DNA of 6,079 nt from Hyphomicrobiaceae bacterium (GCA_017353825.1 JAFMSC010000273.1:1-6079); one strand, 5' to 3'; shown: positions 1-5,497, counted from the first letter of the stretch. Notes: generated from the sequence alone by a model not told the origin. Numbers and translations: made by a program.

Positions 1-246
1 CCGCTCGATGCTCTTGCACACCCGTGTCAGATCGCGCTCTAGCGTCTCCCGCCGTCGCTTTGTCGGAGCAGTATTTTGCGCAGCCTCCAGCCTCGGGTTA
101 AGCTCCCCCTCGATGAGGCGTGGATGCTCCAGGAGCCTGACAACCTCGTTCCAGACCACGTGATCGAGTAGGTCTTGGCGAACAGGTCGACTGCTGCAAA
201 CCGCGCCATTGACATAGCGCCACGCATCCGAGCCGAGGCAGCGGGC
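1..246 (-). pseudogene. Serine recombinase C-terminal fragment (zinc ribbon and coiled coil), left end outside window
   Basis: The minus strand reads ARCLGSDAWRYVNGAVC, then SSRPVRQDLLDHVVWNEV, then VRLLEHPRLIEGELNPRLE, and a charged helix ending KSIER at base 1. This order (Cys, G-D, R, G-x-x-C, then R-x-D-LL-x-x-VW-x-x-V and an LL-x-x-P step before a coiled coil) is typical of the zinc beta-ribbon and following helix of large serine recombinases. These resolve or integrate DNA, with the catalytic serine in an N-terminal domain. That catalytic domain is absent: upstream the same open frame turns into tyrosine-recombinase sequence. The remaining C-terminus may continue left of the window. No ATG start exists in the frame between the upstream stop (490-492) and base 1. 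I infer a nonfunctional relic of a mobile element. Family assignment is fairly sure; the exact element is unknown. Confidence 0.72.
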
Positions 247-375
247 CGGAGCCAGCAGGTCTGGAGCCGCGCTTCCTAGCCGCCTGCGGTTGGCTTCCCT
301 CACGTACAGCTTCGGCTGCTGGTTCGTGACCCACCCGAAGATGGCTTTGAGCTGGTCGACCGTGCGGCGCGCCGC
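247..375 (-). pseudogene. Tyrosine recombinase (phage-type integrase) C-terminal fragment
   Basis: The minus strand reads TVDQLKAIFGWVTNQQPKLY (363-304) and then VREANRRRLGSAAPDLLAP. This matches the end of alphaproteobacterial tyrosine integrases, where a helix with Q-L-x-A-I-x-G-W/H is followed by a nucleophilic tyrosine in an L-Y-x-R-x-A-x-R-x-R-L context. The candidate nucleophile is the Y of the KLY step near 306-304. The usual histidine of the G-H motif is a tryptophan (FGW), a variant I believe occurs in this family. The rest of the catalytic domain (Arg-Lys-His-Arg) is missing, because caspase-like sequence on the other strand begins at about 371. Downstream the frame passes without a stop into serine-recombinase sequence. 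It is therefore a small scar of an integrase gene, not an active enzyme. Confidence 0.65.
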
Positions 376-768
376 CAAGAGCCAGGCGGCGGTCGGGCGC
401 CTGCACGAGGCCGCGGGGCGGCCAGTGCTGACGGCGGCGGCCTCGGGCAAGCCCGCGTTCGATGGGTACCACGGCCACGGCGTCTTCACCTATGCCGCAA
501 TGGATGCGCTCCACCATGGTGGATACCAACGGCAACGGCGTGATCGAGGTATCCGAACTGGTGGCGTACGTCCAGGATCGCGTGCCAAGGCTCAGCGCCG
601 AGCTCGGCCGCAGAGGCATTTCCGTGATTGCGGGGCGCGGCTCCAAGAACGATACACAGTCGGGCGCAGTTCGGCTCAACGGGGGAGGACTTCGCCTTGG
701 TGCGGCGCCTCCGGGAGGAAACTCTGCCCCGCTCGCGAGCGCCAAAGAGCCAACACCTGCCACGATGA
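371..768 (+). pseudogene. Caspase-like (peptidase C14) protein, C-terminal fragment with two frameshifts
   Basis: Three plus-strand frames joined end to end give one protein. Frame one (from 371) reads AAVGRLHEAAGRPVLTAAAS, then GKPAFDGYHGHGVFTYAAMD and ALHHG. Frame two (from about 522) reads DTNGNGVIEVSELVAYVQD, then RVPRLSAELGRRGISVIAGR and GSKNDTQS. Frame three (from 664) reads AQFGSTGEDFALVRRL and ends at TGA 766-768. Each join needs removal of one extra G (around 519-523 and 660-664). Proteins with this ending are caspase/metacaspase-fold peptidases of rhizobia, often fused to WD40 or TPR domains, in which GHGVFT-A-x-DAL-x-HG is a late part of the catalytic fold. The His-Cys dyad lies upstream in the family and is not present here; the 5' side is cut at the integrase relic. 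Clearly a dead fragment. Confidence 0.75.
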
Positions 769-995
769 ACAGTGACTGTCGAAGTGACCAGTTGCGATCC
801 CCACCGACGCCATTCGACCGATCATTAAGCCGAGTCCGTACCCTGTCGTCTCCCCAAGCTCCCAGCGTCTATCGGTGCAAGGATCGGCAGGCCAAGCAGG
901 CGTGGCGCTCGAGTGGGGAGGAGACAGCGCGCAACAGCTCACGCCACATCGGCATAAGAGCCAAGTTGCCGCCCCGGGGTCCGATGAGGTCTGCG
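769..995. other. Spacer with no recognised gene
   Basis: Both strands were read in all frames. The open frames here (for example minus 942-676 and 1174-869) look like shadows: they cross the caspase relic or the lptE-like gene in the antisense frame and contain no family motif. No convincing terminator follows the lptE-like stop at 998-996; only a short CCCCGGGG palindrome is seen at about 974-981. The stretch may be mobile-element debris like the DNA to its left, but I cannot name it. Confidence 0.4.
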
Positions 996-1553
996 TTACG
1001 GCCGCGACAGGTACGCCGCCAGCCGTGTCTTGAGGTCATCGGCGATAGCGCGGGCGGCGCGATTCTCCGCGTCCTCGCGGGCGCGCACGGTGGCGTCGGG
1101 CGAGTCGAAGCTCTCGAACGCGGCGCGGGCGTGGCTCGTGCCCTGGAACACGACTTTCTTCTCCTTGGCGTCAATCAGCCGGAAGGAGGCCTGGACCGCG
1201 TAGGTGGCGCACGAAACTCTGCCCTGGATATCGACGAACCGCGACATCAGGTTTTCTTGCAACCCCACCACCTGCAGGAGGTACCGCGGCGCCGACGTCT
1301 TGGCCTGACCACCGCCAGTGCCCTCGAAGATCAGGTCGTTGCCGATGCGCTGCCGAACGCGGCCGGGGATGGGCGCGAAATCAACGTCCTTCAGCTTGTC
1401 GCCGGCTGTGGCGCCACTGGCGTCCGGCGCGTAGAGCGGCCGGCAGCCGCTATCGCCGCTCGGCGCCTGCGCCAACAAGGAGGACACTGGCACCGCGGTT
1501 GGCGCCATCGCCAGCGCCATGCGCATTAGCGCGACTGGCAAAGGCTTTGCCAT
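996..1553 (-). CDS. lptE: LptE-like LPS-assembly (lipo)protein
   Basis: In the LPS export pathway LptE plugs and helps fold the outer-membrane translocon LptD. The 185-residue product has the alphaproteobacterial LptE layout: an N-terminal export signal, then CRPLYAPDASG at residue 37, a central VDFAPIPGRVRQRIGNDLIF, a YLLQVVGL strand, an AVQASFRLIDAKEKKVVFQG strand pair, and a C-terminal amphipathic helix (RAREDAENRAARAIADDLKT) ending AAYLSRP. Length fits the family. ATG 1553 is chosen because AGGGA (1568-1564) lies 10 bases upstream. Oddities: the cysteine is preceded by GDSG, not by a good lipobox (usually L-x-G/A-C), while an A-Q-A site at residues 28-30 could serve signal peptidase I. 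The gene is not beside leuS or holA, its usual neighbours. It may be an extra copy or one with a decaying signal. Family assignment is fairly sure; lipoprotein status is doubtful. Confidence 0.72.
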   Translation of the reverse strand: MAKPLPVALMRMALAMAPTAVPVSSLLAQAPSGDSGCRPLYAPDASGATAGDKLKDVDFAPIPGRVRQRIGNDLIFEGTGGGQAKTSAPRYLLQVVGLQENLMSRFVDIQGRVSCATYAVQASFRLIDAKEKKVVFQGTSHARAAFESFDSPDATVRAREDAENRAARAIADDLKTRLAAYLSRP

Positions 1554-1609
1554 GATCGTGAGGTCCCTGCTCGCGCCCGCCGGTATGTCCTGGCAAGCCG
1601 CCGTCCCCG

Positions 1610-1638
1610 TACATATTTTCTGCCGGGTATTCGGGCAA
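1610..1638 (-). promoter_or_regulatory. Possible promoter of the lptE-like gene
   Basis: On the minus strand TTGCCC (1638-1633) and TATGTA (1615-1610) are separated by 17 bases, about 57 bases before the ATG at 1553. The -35 half is close to TTGACA but the -10 half matches TATAAT only in its first three bases. The local AT-rich patch makes it the best candidate in the spacer. Position and spacing are seen; promoter activity is inferred. Confidence 0.25.
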
Positions 1639-1703
1639 AAGTGCGGCCCGTGACGGGTTAGTCGTACTGAGTCACTTTAGTCGGCATAGCAACAAAGAGC
1701 CGT

Positions 1704-1719
1704 GGCGGAGCGATCCGCC
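1704..1719. repeat. Perfect 6-bp hairpin with GCGA loop
   Basis: GGCGGA and TCCGCC form a perfect six-pair stem around the tetraloop GCGA, a GNRA-type loop when read as plus-strand RNA. No T-run follows on either strand, so it is not a standard intrinsic terminator. It could be a stem of an unrecognised RNA, an operator, or chance in GC-rich DNA. Confidence 0.35.
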
Positions 1720-1848
1720 GGGGCCTAAGCTTACCACGCCTCAGGGGTCGATGGTCGGTTCGGCTTATGATCCGTAGGGCGACATGATTGGATAGCGCAC
1801 ACGCGCGGAAGAGGATATTGCGCGAGGTTGGAGCGGCTCACCAGTAGA

Positions 1849-1873
1849 CTCTGGTCTGCTCTAGACTGCAGAG
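1849..1873. repeat. Imperfect inverted repeat
   Basis: CTCTG-GTCT (1849-1857) pairs with AGAC-tg-CAGAG (1863-1873) around a five-base loop, giving nine pairs with a two-base bulge. It lies at the far end of the gene-poor spacer, just beyond the stop of the decayed minus-strand gene (1914). It may mark a terminator-like structure or an element edge. No T-run follows. Confidence 0.3.
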
Positions 1874-1913
1874 GCACGGCATATCCCGCGGGGAGGGTAT
1901 CTGCAGTAGCGGG

Positions 1914-2172
1914 TCAGACGCCGCGTCCGATCTGCCGCGCACGGTGTGCGGCGCGCAGGCGCTCGGCCGGAGTCATCGCCTCCCGATGCTCGCCGATCAC
2001 AGCGGGCGAAGCATAAGTGATGGGCGGTCGGCGACGGAGCTCGGCCAGAGCTTTACTGTCAGTCGGGCAGTTCACTGGCAAGCGCGCAAAGCTGGTCTAT
2101 GACCATCGCGAGCGTCTGGCCGCTGGAAATGCCCTGCTTGATCTCGCCCGCGATTCGCTAGACCTTGACGGT
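1914..2172 (-). pseudogene. Small decayed gene of unknown function
   Basis: Two minus-strand frames look coding and fit end to end. The first reads RIAGEIKQGISSGQTLAMVI and then DQLCALASELPD before a stop at 2061-2059; it has an in-frame TAG at 2160-2158 preceded by TVKV, and no good start. The second could begin at GTG 2075 and reads TDSKALAELRRRPPITYASP, then AVIGEHREAMTPAERLRAAH and RARQIGRGV, stopping at 1916-1914. Removing one base near 2064-2060 would give a single protein of about 80 residues with two helical, charged segments. I do not recognise the family. The in-frame stop and the frameshift argue for a pseudogene. Alternatively the second half is a living small gene of 53 codons (GTG 2075), although no convincing ribosome site precedes it. 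Confidence 0.42.
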
Positions 2173-2224
2173 CTGGCAGGGGCGGCCGGGCGCCAGTCGT
2201 CGCCTTGCAGCGCGCTTGAGCCAC

Positions 2225-2253
2225 TGTGACTCTTTTTGCTGGCCACGAACGTC
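2225..2253 (+). promoter_or_regulatory. Candidate ECF-type promoter of the SDR-sigma operon
   Basis: TGTGACT (2225-2231) followed after 18 bases by CGTC (2250-2253) resembles the promoter motif I recall for SnoaL-tailed ECF factors of the ECF41 kind (TGTCACA, about 16 bases, CGTC). Transcription would start near 2260 and leave a leader of about 30 bases before the SDR ATG at 2289. The spacing is two bases longer than the recalled motif and the -35 half has two mismatches, so this is a candidate only. If correct, the sigma factor of this operon would control its own synthesis. Confidence 0.33.
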
Positions 2254-2276
2254 CTAGGTTCAGCAGCACGAGATAC

Positions 2277-2281
2277 AGGAG
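2277..2281 (+). promoter_or_regulatory. Ribosome binding site of the SDR gene
   Basis: AGGAG lies seven bases before ATG 2289. It fixes this start over the upstream in-frame reading that begins at 2226. Confidence 0.75.
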
Positions 2282-2288
2282 CAGGCCG

Positions 2289-3047
2289 ATGAGCCTCAAG
2301 GACAAGACCATCGTTGTGACCGGCGGCAGCCGAGGCCTGGGCCTCGGGCTCGTCGAGGCCCTGGTGGATCACGGCGCCAGAGTGAGCGTCGTGGCGCGCG
2401 ACAAGGCGGCCCTCGCGGCAGTACAGAAGAGGCTCGGCGTCGCAGTGATCTCCGCCGACATCACCGACGAGGGGACCGCGTTGCGCATCCTCGGTGACGT
2501 CCGGCCCGAGGTCCTGGTGCTGAACGCCGGCACGCCACCTCGCATGGGGCGGCTCGACCAGGTGAGCTGGGCGGACTTCACTGCGCCGTGGGAGACCGAC
2601 GTGAAGGGCGGCTTCTACTGGATACAGGGCGCCCTGAATGTTCCGCTCGCGCCGGGCGCCCGCGTCCTCGTGAGCTCCAGCGGTGCGGCGCAGCAGGGCT
2701 CGCCACTCTCGGGCGGCTACGCAGGCGCCAAGCGTATGCTCTGGTTCATGGCCAAGTACGCCAATGGGGTCGCCGAGCAGAAGGGACTGGGCATCCGCTT
2801 CCAGGCGATCATGCCTCGGCAGATGATCGGTGGGACCGGGGTCGGCGACGCGGGGGCAAGCGCCTACGCCCGGGCAATGGGCATCGAGCGCGAGGCGTTT
2901 CTGGCCCGGTTCGGTGCGCCGATGCCACCCCGCCAGTTCGGCGACCACGTGGTCGCAGTGCTGGACGATCCGCAGTACGCCAGGGGCCTTGTGTTCGGCC
3001 TGAAGGGCGATACGGCGATCACGGTCATCGAGGAGGCGACGGCTTGA
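2289..3047 (+). CDS. Short-chain dehydrogenase/reductase (SDR family)
   Basis: A 252-residue cytosolic NAD(P)(H)-dependent oxidoreductase; substrate unknown. Seen: a Rossmann fold opening with KTIVVTGGSRGLG (glycine motif at residues 12-18), an arginine after the second strand (VVARD, 34-38, which favours NADPH), an ADITD adenine-pocket segment (56-60), the NAG motif (79-81), and a catalytic triad region with S131, Y144 and K148 (YAGAK). Length is normal for classical SDRs. One oddity: the position of the usual catalytic asparagine (N-V-x-G) reads D104 in TDVKGG, which may slow or alter catalysis. The start is set by AGGAG seven bases upstream. The stop overlaps the TTG start of the sigma factor by four bases, so the two genes are co-transcribed and probably translationally coupled. 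Oxidoreductases are common partners of SnoaL-tailed ECF sigma factors. Family assignment is secure. Confidence 0.93.
   Translation: MSLKDKTIVVTGGSRGLGLGLVEALVDHGARVSVVARDKAALAAVQKRLGVAVISADITDEGTALRILGDVRPEVLVLNAGTPPRMGRLDQVSWADFTAPWETDVKGGFYWIQGALNVPLAPGARVLVSSSGAAQQGSPLSGGYAGAKRMLWFMAKYANGVAEQKGLGIRFQAIMPRQMIGGTGVGDAGASAYARAMGIEREAFLARFGAPMPPRQFGDHVVAVLDDPQYARGLVFGLKGDTAITVIEEATA
3031..3036 (+). promoter_or_regulatory. Ribosome binding site of the sigma factor, inside the SDR gene
   Basis: A perfect AGGAGG within the last codons of the SDR gene lies seven bases before TTG 3044. It decides the TTG start against the next in-frame ATG at 3092, which would cut into the beginning of sigma region 2. 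Confidence 0.75.
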
Positions 3048-3979
3048 GCGGAGACCCATCCTCGTCCTCAACCGAACGCCACGCGCAGTTGATGGCGCTC
3101 GCCGGCGACGCGCGGCCGGAGCTCCATCGCTATTGCGCCCGCCTGGTGGGCTCGGTGATAGAGGGCGAGGATGTGGTGCAGGACACCTTGGCCCGCGCCT
3201 TCGCCGCCCTGGACGAGCTGCAGGAGGTCCCACCGCTCCGCGCCTGGCTGTTCAGGATTGCCCACAACCGCGCGCTGGACCTGCTGCGCAGCCGCGCGAT
3301 CCGCGCAGCCGAGCCCATCGAGGCAGCCCATGAGCTCGCCGATCCCGAGAGCCCAGATCCTGTGGAGATGCTGATGCGGCGGGAGGCGGTCGACACTGCG
3401 GTGTCGCGGTTCGTGGAGCTTCCGACCGTGCAGCGCAGCGTGGTGATCCTCAAGGACGTGCTCGATCAGTCCCTCGAGGAGATCGCCGCCATGCTTGACC
3501 TCACGGTCAACGCCGTGAAGGCCCACCTCGCCCGCGGGCGGGCCCGGCTCAAGGCCATCAACGCCCAGGCGCTGGCCCAGCCCGCCCGGCGTCCGCCTTC
3601 ACCCACCGTGGCCCACTATGTCGCTCTGTTCAACCAGCGCGACTGGGAGGGGCTGCGCGCCATGCTGGCCGACGACGTGCGGCTTGTTCAGTCGTCACAC
3701 CCGCTGCGCGCCGGCGCCGCCGACGTTGGCGAGTTCTTCGGCATCTACGGACGCAGTGCTCCAGTGCGGCTCGCCCCCGCCTGGCTCGAAGGCCGCGAGG
3801 TGATTGCAGTCTACGAGGGGCAGGCAGGGAAGCCCAGCTACCTGATGTGGCTGGAGTGGACGGACGGACGGATCACCTTCATCCGCGACTATCGTTATGT
3901 CCGCTACGTCGTCGACGACGCCGAGTTGGTCCATGCGCCAGACACCCCACCACAGGGCGCTGAACCGCCTGTGCGATGA
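3044..3979 (+). CDS. ECF RNA polymerase sigma factor with C-terminal SnoaL-like domain
   Basis: A group 4 (extracytoplasmic function) sigma factor of 311 residues that would direct RNA polymerase to a small set of promoters. Region 2 spans about residues 25-85, with GEDVVQDTLARAFAAL (2.1-2.2) and LRAWLFRIAHNRALDLLR (2.3-2.4). Region 4 spans about 112-172, with ELPTVQRSVVILKDVL and a helix-turn-helix LEEIAAMLDLTVNAVKAHLA. A SnoaL/NTF2-like domain follows from about residue 190 (VAHYVALFNQRDWEGL, MLADDVRLV, ITFIRDYRYVRYV). This resembles the SigJ, ECF41 and ECF56 groups, where the extra domain regulates activity instead of a separate anti-sigma factor. I do not see the DGGGK-like signature of ECF41, so the subgroup is open. 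TTG start, AGGAGG site and overlap with the SDR stop indicate coupled translation. No anti-sigma gene is visible nearby. Confidence 0.92.
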   Translation: MSGDPSSSSTERHAQLMALAGDARPELHRYCARLVGSVIEGEDVVQDTLARAFAALDELQEVPPLRAWLFRIAHNRALDLLRSRAIRAAEPIEAAHELADPESPDPVEMLMRREAVDTAVSRFVELPTVQRSVVILKDVLDQSLEEIAAMLDLTVNAVKAHLARGRARLKAINAQALAQPARRPPSPTVAHYVALFNQRDWEGLRAMLADDVRLVQSSHPLRAGAADVGEFFGIYGRSAPVRLAPAWLEGREVIAVYEGQAGKPSYLMWLEWTDGRITFIRDYRYVRYVVDDAELVHAPDTPPQGAEPPVR

Positions 3980-4106
3980 GCTGCGCTCCGCCCTTGGCCG
4001 CGTGACCCAGAGCGACGCCTTGACCCTCGCGATCGCGTCCGGCGGACTAGCGGTCGTTCTCCCGCAATGCGCCTCGGACGGTCCGCGGTTCATCGAGTCG
4101 CATTGA
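3933..4106 (+). CDS. Possible small protein overlapping the sigma-factor end
   Basis: An ATG at 3933, in another frame than the sigma factor, opens a 57-codon frame. Its part beyond the sigma stop reads well as protein: RLCDELRSALGRV, then TQSDALTLAIASGGLAVVLP, ending PRFIESH with TGA at 4104-4106. The middle is a plausible helix followed by a hydrophobic stretch. It has no convincing ribosome site and no family I recognise. It could be a small downstream gene, the tail of a once longer sigma-factor frame, or chance in GC-rich DNA. Between its stop and 4147 there is only a weak GCCT-CTC-AGGC hairpin (4124-4134) at the convergence with the minus-strand gene. Confidence 0.22.
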   Translation: MRQTPHHRALNRLCDELRSALGRVTQSDALTLAIASGGLAVVLPQCASDGPRFIESH

Positions 4107-4146
4107 AGCACACGAGGAATCCTGCCTCTCAGGCGGCCGGTAGCAG

Positions 4147-4780
4147 CTAGTCGGTGGCAACCGCCAATTGAGCGTCGAATGCCCGCTCGAGGGCGGACCG
4201 CGCTTCGACGCTGTCGTCCCTCGCCGTGAGCAGCAGGCGGACATCGAGGTCGCTCTGTGCCGCCAGGATTGCGCTCAGCTACCCGTCCAGCTCGGCGTCC
4301 TCCTGCGGCGGCAGCTGAGCCATCTCCTCGGCCTGGTCGATGCCAGATGGGCAGCGTCCGGCGCCCACCGTCCTCGGAGGCATCGGCGAACTGGCGAGCA
4401 GGCCCAACAGATCGGCTCCGACCCGCTCCTCGATCTCGCCGCGCAAGGCTGAGGCGCCGTCCTAGTCTGCGCGACCTGGCCAGGGTGTCGAACAGTCCGG
4501 TGACGAGCCCCCTCCAAGCACCGTCCGTTACCTTGGCATCGAGGTCGACGATGCTATCGAGATCGCAGAGAAGATAGATATCTGAAGCGAGCGACTTGAG
4601 CGGTCGCGATATCCCGTACAGCGGACGTGATTGGCGGCGCAAGGTCGTCACCGATTGCGCTTGGGCGAAAGTCCGCTTGCGTATGGCTGGGTCAGGCGTG
4701 GCGCCAGGATCGCGCTGCGCGATCTGCTGATTGAGCTCCAGCAGCGAGGACTGCAGGCGCTCGCGCTTCTGTCCCATCAC
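4147..4780 (-). pseudogene. Broken gene of unknown function
   Basis: The minus strand opens at GTG 4780 or ATG 4777 and reads MGQKRERLQSSLLELNQQIA, then QRDPGATPDPAIRKRTFAQA, and later PLKSLASDIYLLCDLDSIVD followed by LFDTLARSR near 4475. From there the same frame becomes arginine-rich noise, while a second frame becomes protein-like: GASALRGEIEERVGADLLGL, later GIDQAEEMAQLPPQEDAELD, then LSAILAAQSDLDVRLLLTAR and ALERAFDAQLAVATD, with stop at 4149-4147. That second frame holds TAG codons at 4464-4462 and 4281-4279. So one frameshift and at least one internal stop break a protein of about 210 residues, mostly helical, with no membrane segment. Two stops stand just before the start in its frame. 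I do not recognise the family. It lies 45 bases after the DUF4440-like gene on the same strand and may have been its partner. Confidence 0.5.
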
Positions 4781-4824
4781 CTGCGTGAACCTCGCTCATC
4801 AACCAGCGGGGGTCCTTCAGGCCG

Positions 4825-5202
4825 CTATGCCCAATCGCCCGATCCAGCCGCTGTGCCCTGGTGATACACCATCTGCCATCGGCCATCGATCCGCGTCCAG
4901 ATCGAACAGCGCCGTGAATGGCGCTCGCGTCCTGTGGCTGGGTCTCGTCTGACAGATCGGTAGGTCACAAGGAACACGTCGGCTGCCAGTTTTCGCGCGT
5001 GAAAATCCTGCAGGACCCGCTCGTACACGGCCTCCTGACTTAGCCATTTCACAATCTGATCCCTGTTGGAAACAACGCCTTCGCTCCCGACCTCAACAAA
5101 ATCGTCAGCCAGCAGCTCGCGAACGACATCCGGAGGCCTTCTCGCGTCAGCCTGCAGCAACCGTTCCTCAAGTCTCCGCAGGTGGGCCGCTTCCTCCGTC
5201 AT
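4825..5202 (-). CDS. DUF4440 / NTF2-like (SnoaL superfamily) protein
   Basis: A 125-residue single-domain protein of the NTF2-like cone-shaped alpha+beta barrel fold, probably cytosolic, that may bind a small ligand or act as an isomerase-like enzyme; function not known. Seen: an N-terminal helix (TEEAAHLRRLEERLLQAD), the step LLADDFVEVGSEG typical of DUF4440, a VFLVTYRSVR strand, and the hallmark ending SIWTRIDGRWQMVYHQGT. ATG 5202 is chosen because GAGG (5214-5211) lies eight bases upstream. An in-frame GTG at 5235 is possible and would overlap the stop of the preceding small frame in a GTGA, but has no clear ribosome site. It follows the kinase-like gene and a broken small gene on the same strand. 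The sigma factor on the other strand carries a domain of the same superfamily; a common origin is not shown. Confidence 0.85.
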   Translation of the reverse strand: MTEEAAHLRRLEERLLQADARRPPDVVRELLADDFVEVGSEGVVSNRDQIVKWLSQEAVYERVLQDFHARKLAADVFLVTYRSVRRDPATGRERHSRRCSIWTRIDGRWQMVYHQGTAAGSGDWA

Positions 5203-5231
5203 TGTCCCTGCCTCGCGTCTTGCAGCGCACG

Positions 5232-5470
5232 TCACAATGAATGCTCATAGCCGTCATGGACGACATATCTGTTCGCCATGCCACGGATCAGGCCGTCCGG
5301 CATCGTAACATCTCCCCGCCTGATCAGGGGGATGTCCCGATCGATGTTGAAATAGGCAGAGCGGCGTTGCTCGCCTTGAGCCTGTAGGCTCCGGGTGTCG
5401 CTTCCTTGAAGGAAAGCAACGCCATGACGAGAACTATCACTCCCCGCACACTCGCCGTCACGCCCCGCAT
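5232..5470 (-). pseudogene. Small frameshifted gene, possibly exported or membrane-anchored
   Basis: ATG 5470 opens a 48-codon frame with a short hydrophobic N-terminal run (RGVIVLVMALLSF, about residues 9-21) like a signal anchor, stopping at 5326-5324. A second frame then reads SAYFNIDRDIPLIRRGD and MPDGLIRGMANRYVVHDGYE before TGA at 5234-5232. A single-base shift between about 5380 and 5340 would join both into roughly 80 residues. The join region carries two palindromes, TTCCTT-g-AAGGAA (5402-5414) and CCTGATCAGG (5319-5328). Alternatively the tail alone could be a 23-codon small frame, since GGGGAG stands eight bases before its ATG (near 5300). I do not recognise a family. It sits between the kinase-like gene and the DUF4440-like gene, so it may be a broken cistron of one operon. 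Confidence 0.35.
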
Positions 5471-5497
5471 GGAAGAGGACCTGCGAAGGGCCGGCAA

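Larger units (their letters stand above)
1554..1913. other. Intergenic region with hairpins, no gene seen
   Basis: About 360 bases without coding sequence I can support. The plus-strand frame starting near 1828 is a shadow of the decayed minus-strand gene beyond it. The stretch holds a possible promoter for the lptE-like gene and two clear inverted repeats, listed separately. No tRNA cloverleaf or CRISPR repeat was found. Confidence 0.5.

Noticed and set aside
98..763. Minus-strand frame of 221 codons
   Set aside because: It runs out of frame through the recombinase relics and antisense to the caspase relic, with no motif of its own.
940..960. Possible mobile-element end around the minus-strand TTATGCCGATGT
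   Set aside because: It gave a vague impression of sequences seen near rhizobial integrases, but no inverted-repeat partner or target duplication is visible, so I do not claim it.
462..1529. Long plus-strand frame of 355 codons
   Set aside because: Only its short part around 522-660 is real (caspase relic). The rest is antisense to the lptE-like gene and lacks any family motif.
1701..1760. tRNA-like fold near the GGCGGA hairpin
   Set aside because: No acceptor stem, T-loop (GTTCGAATC-type) or anticodon arm at the right distances.
2588..3043. Upstream extension of the sigma-factor frame
   Set aside because: The frame is open far upstream but overlaps the SDR in another frame and is arginine-rich noise. 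The AGGAGG at 3031-3036 and TTG 3044 mark the real start.
2097..3233. Long minus-strand frame of 378 codons
   Set aside because: It lies antisense across the SDR gene and is rich in R, H and P as expected for a shadow in GC-rich DNA. The plus-strand SDR motifs are unambiguous.
3695..4469. C-terminal two thirds of the 361-codon minus-strand frame
   Set aside because: After about 4470 this frame turns into arginine-rich text and enters the antisense of the sigma gene. The protein-like signal moves to another frame ending at 4147.
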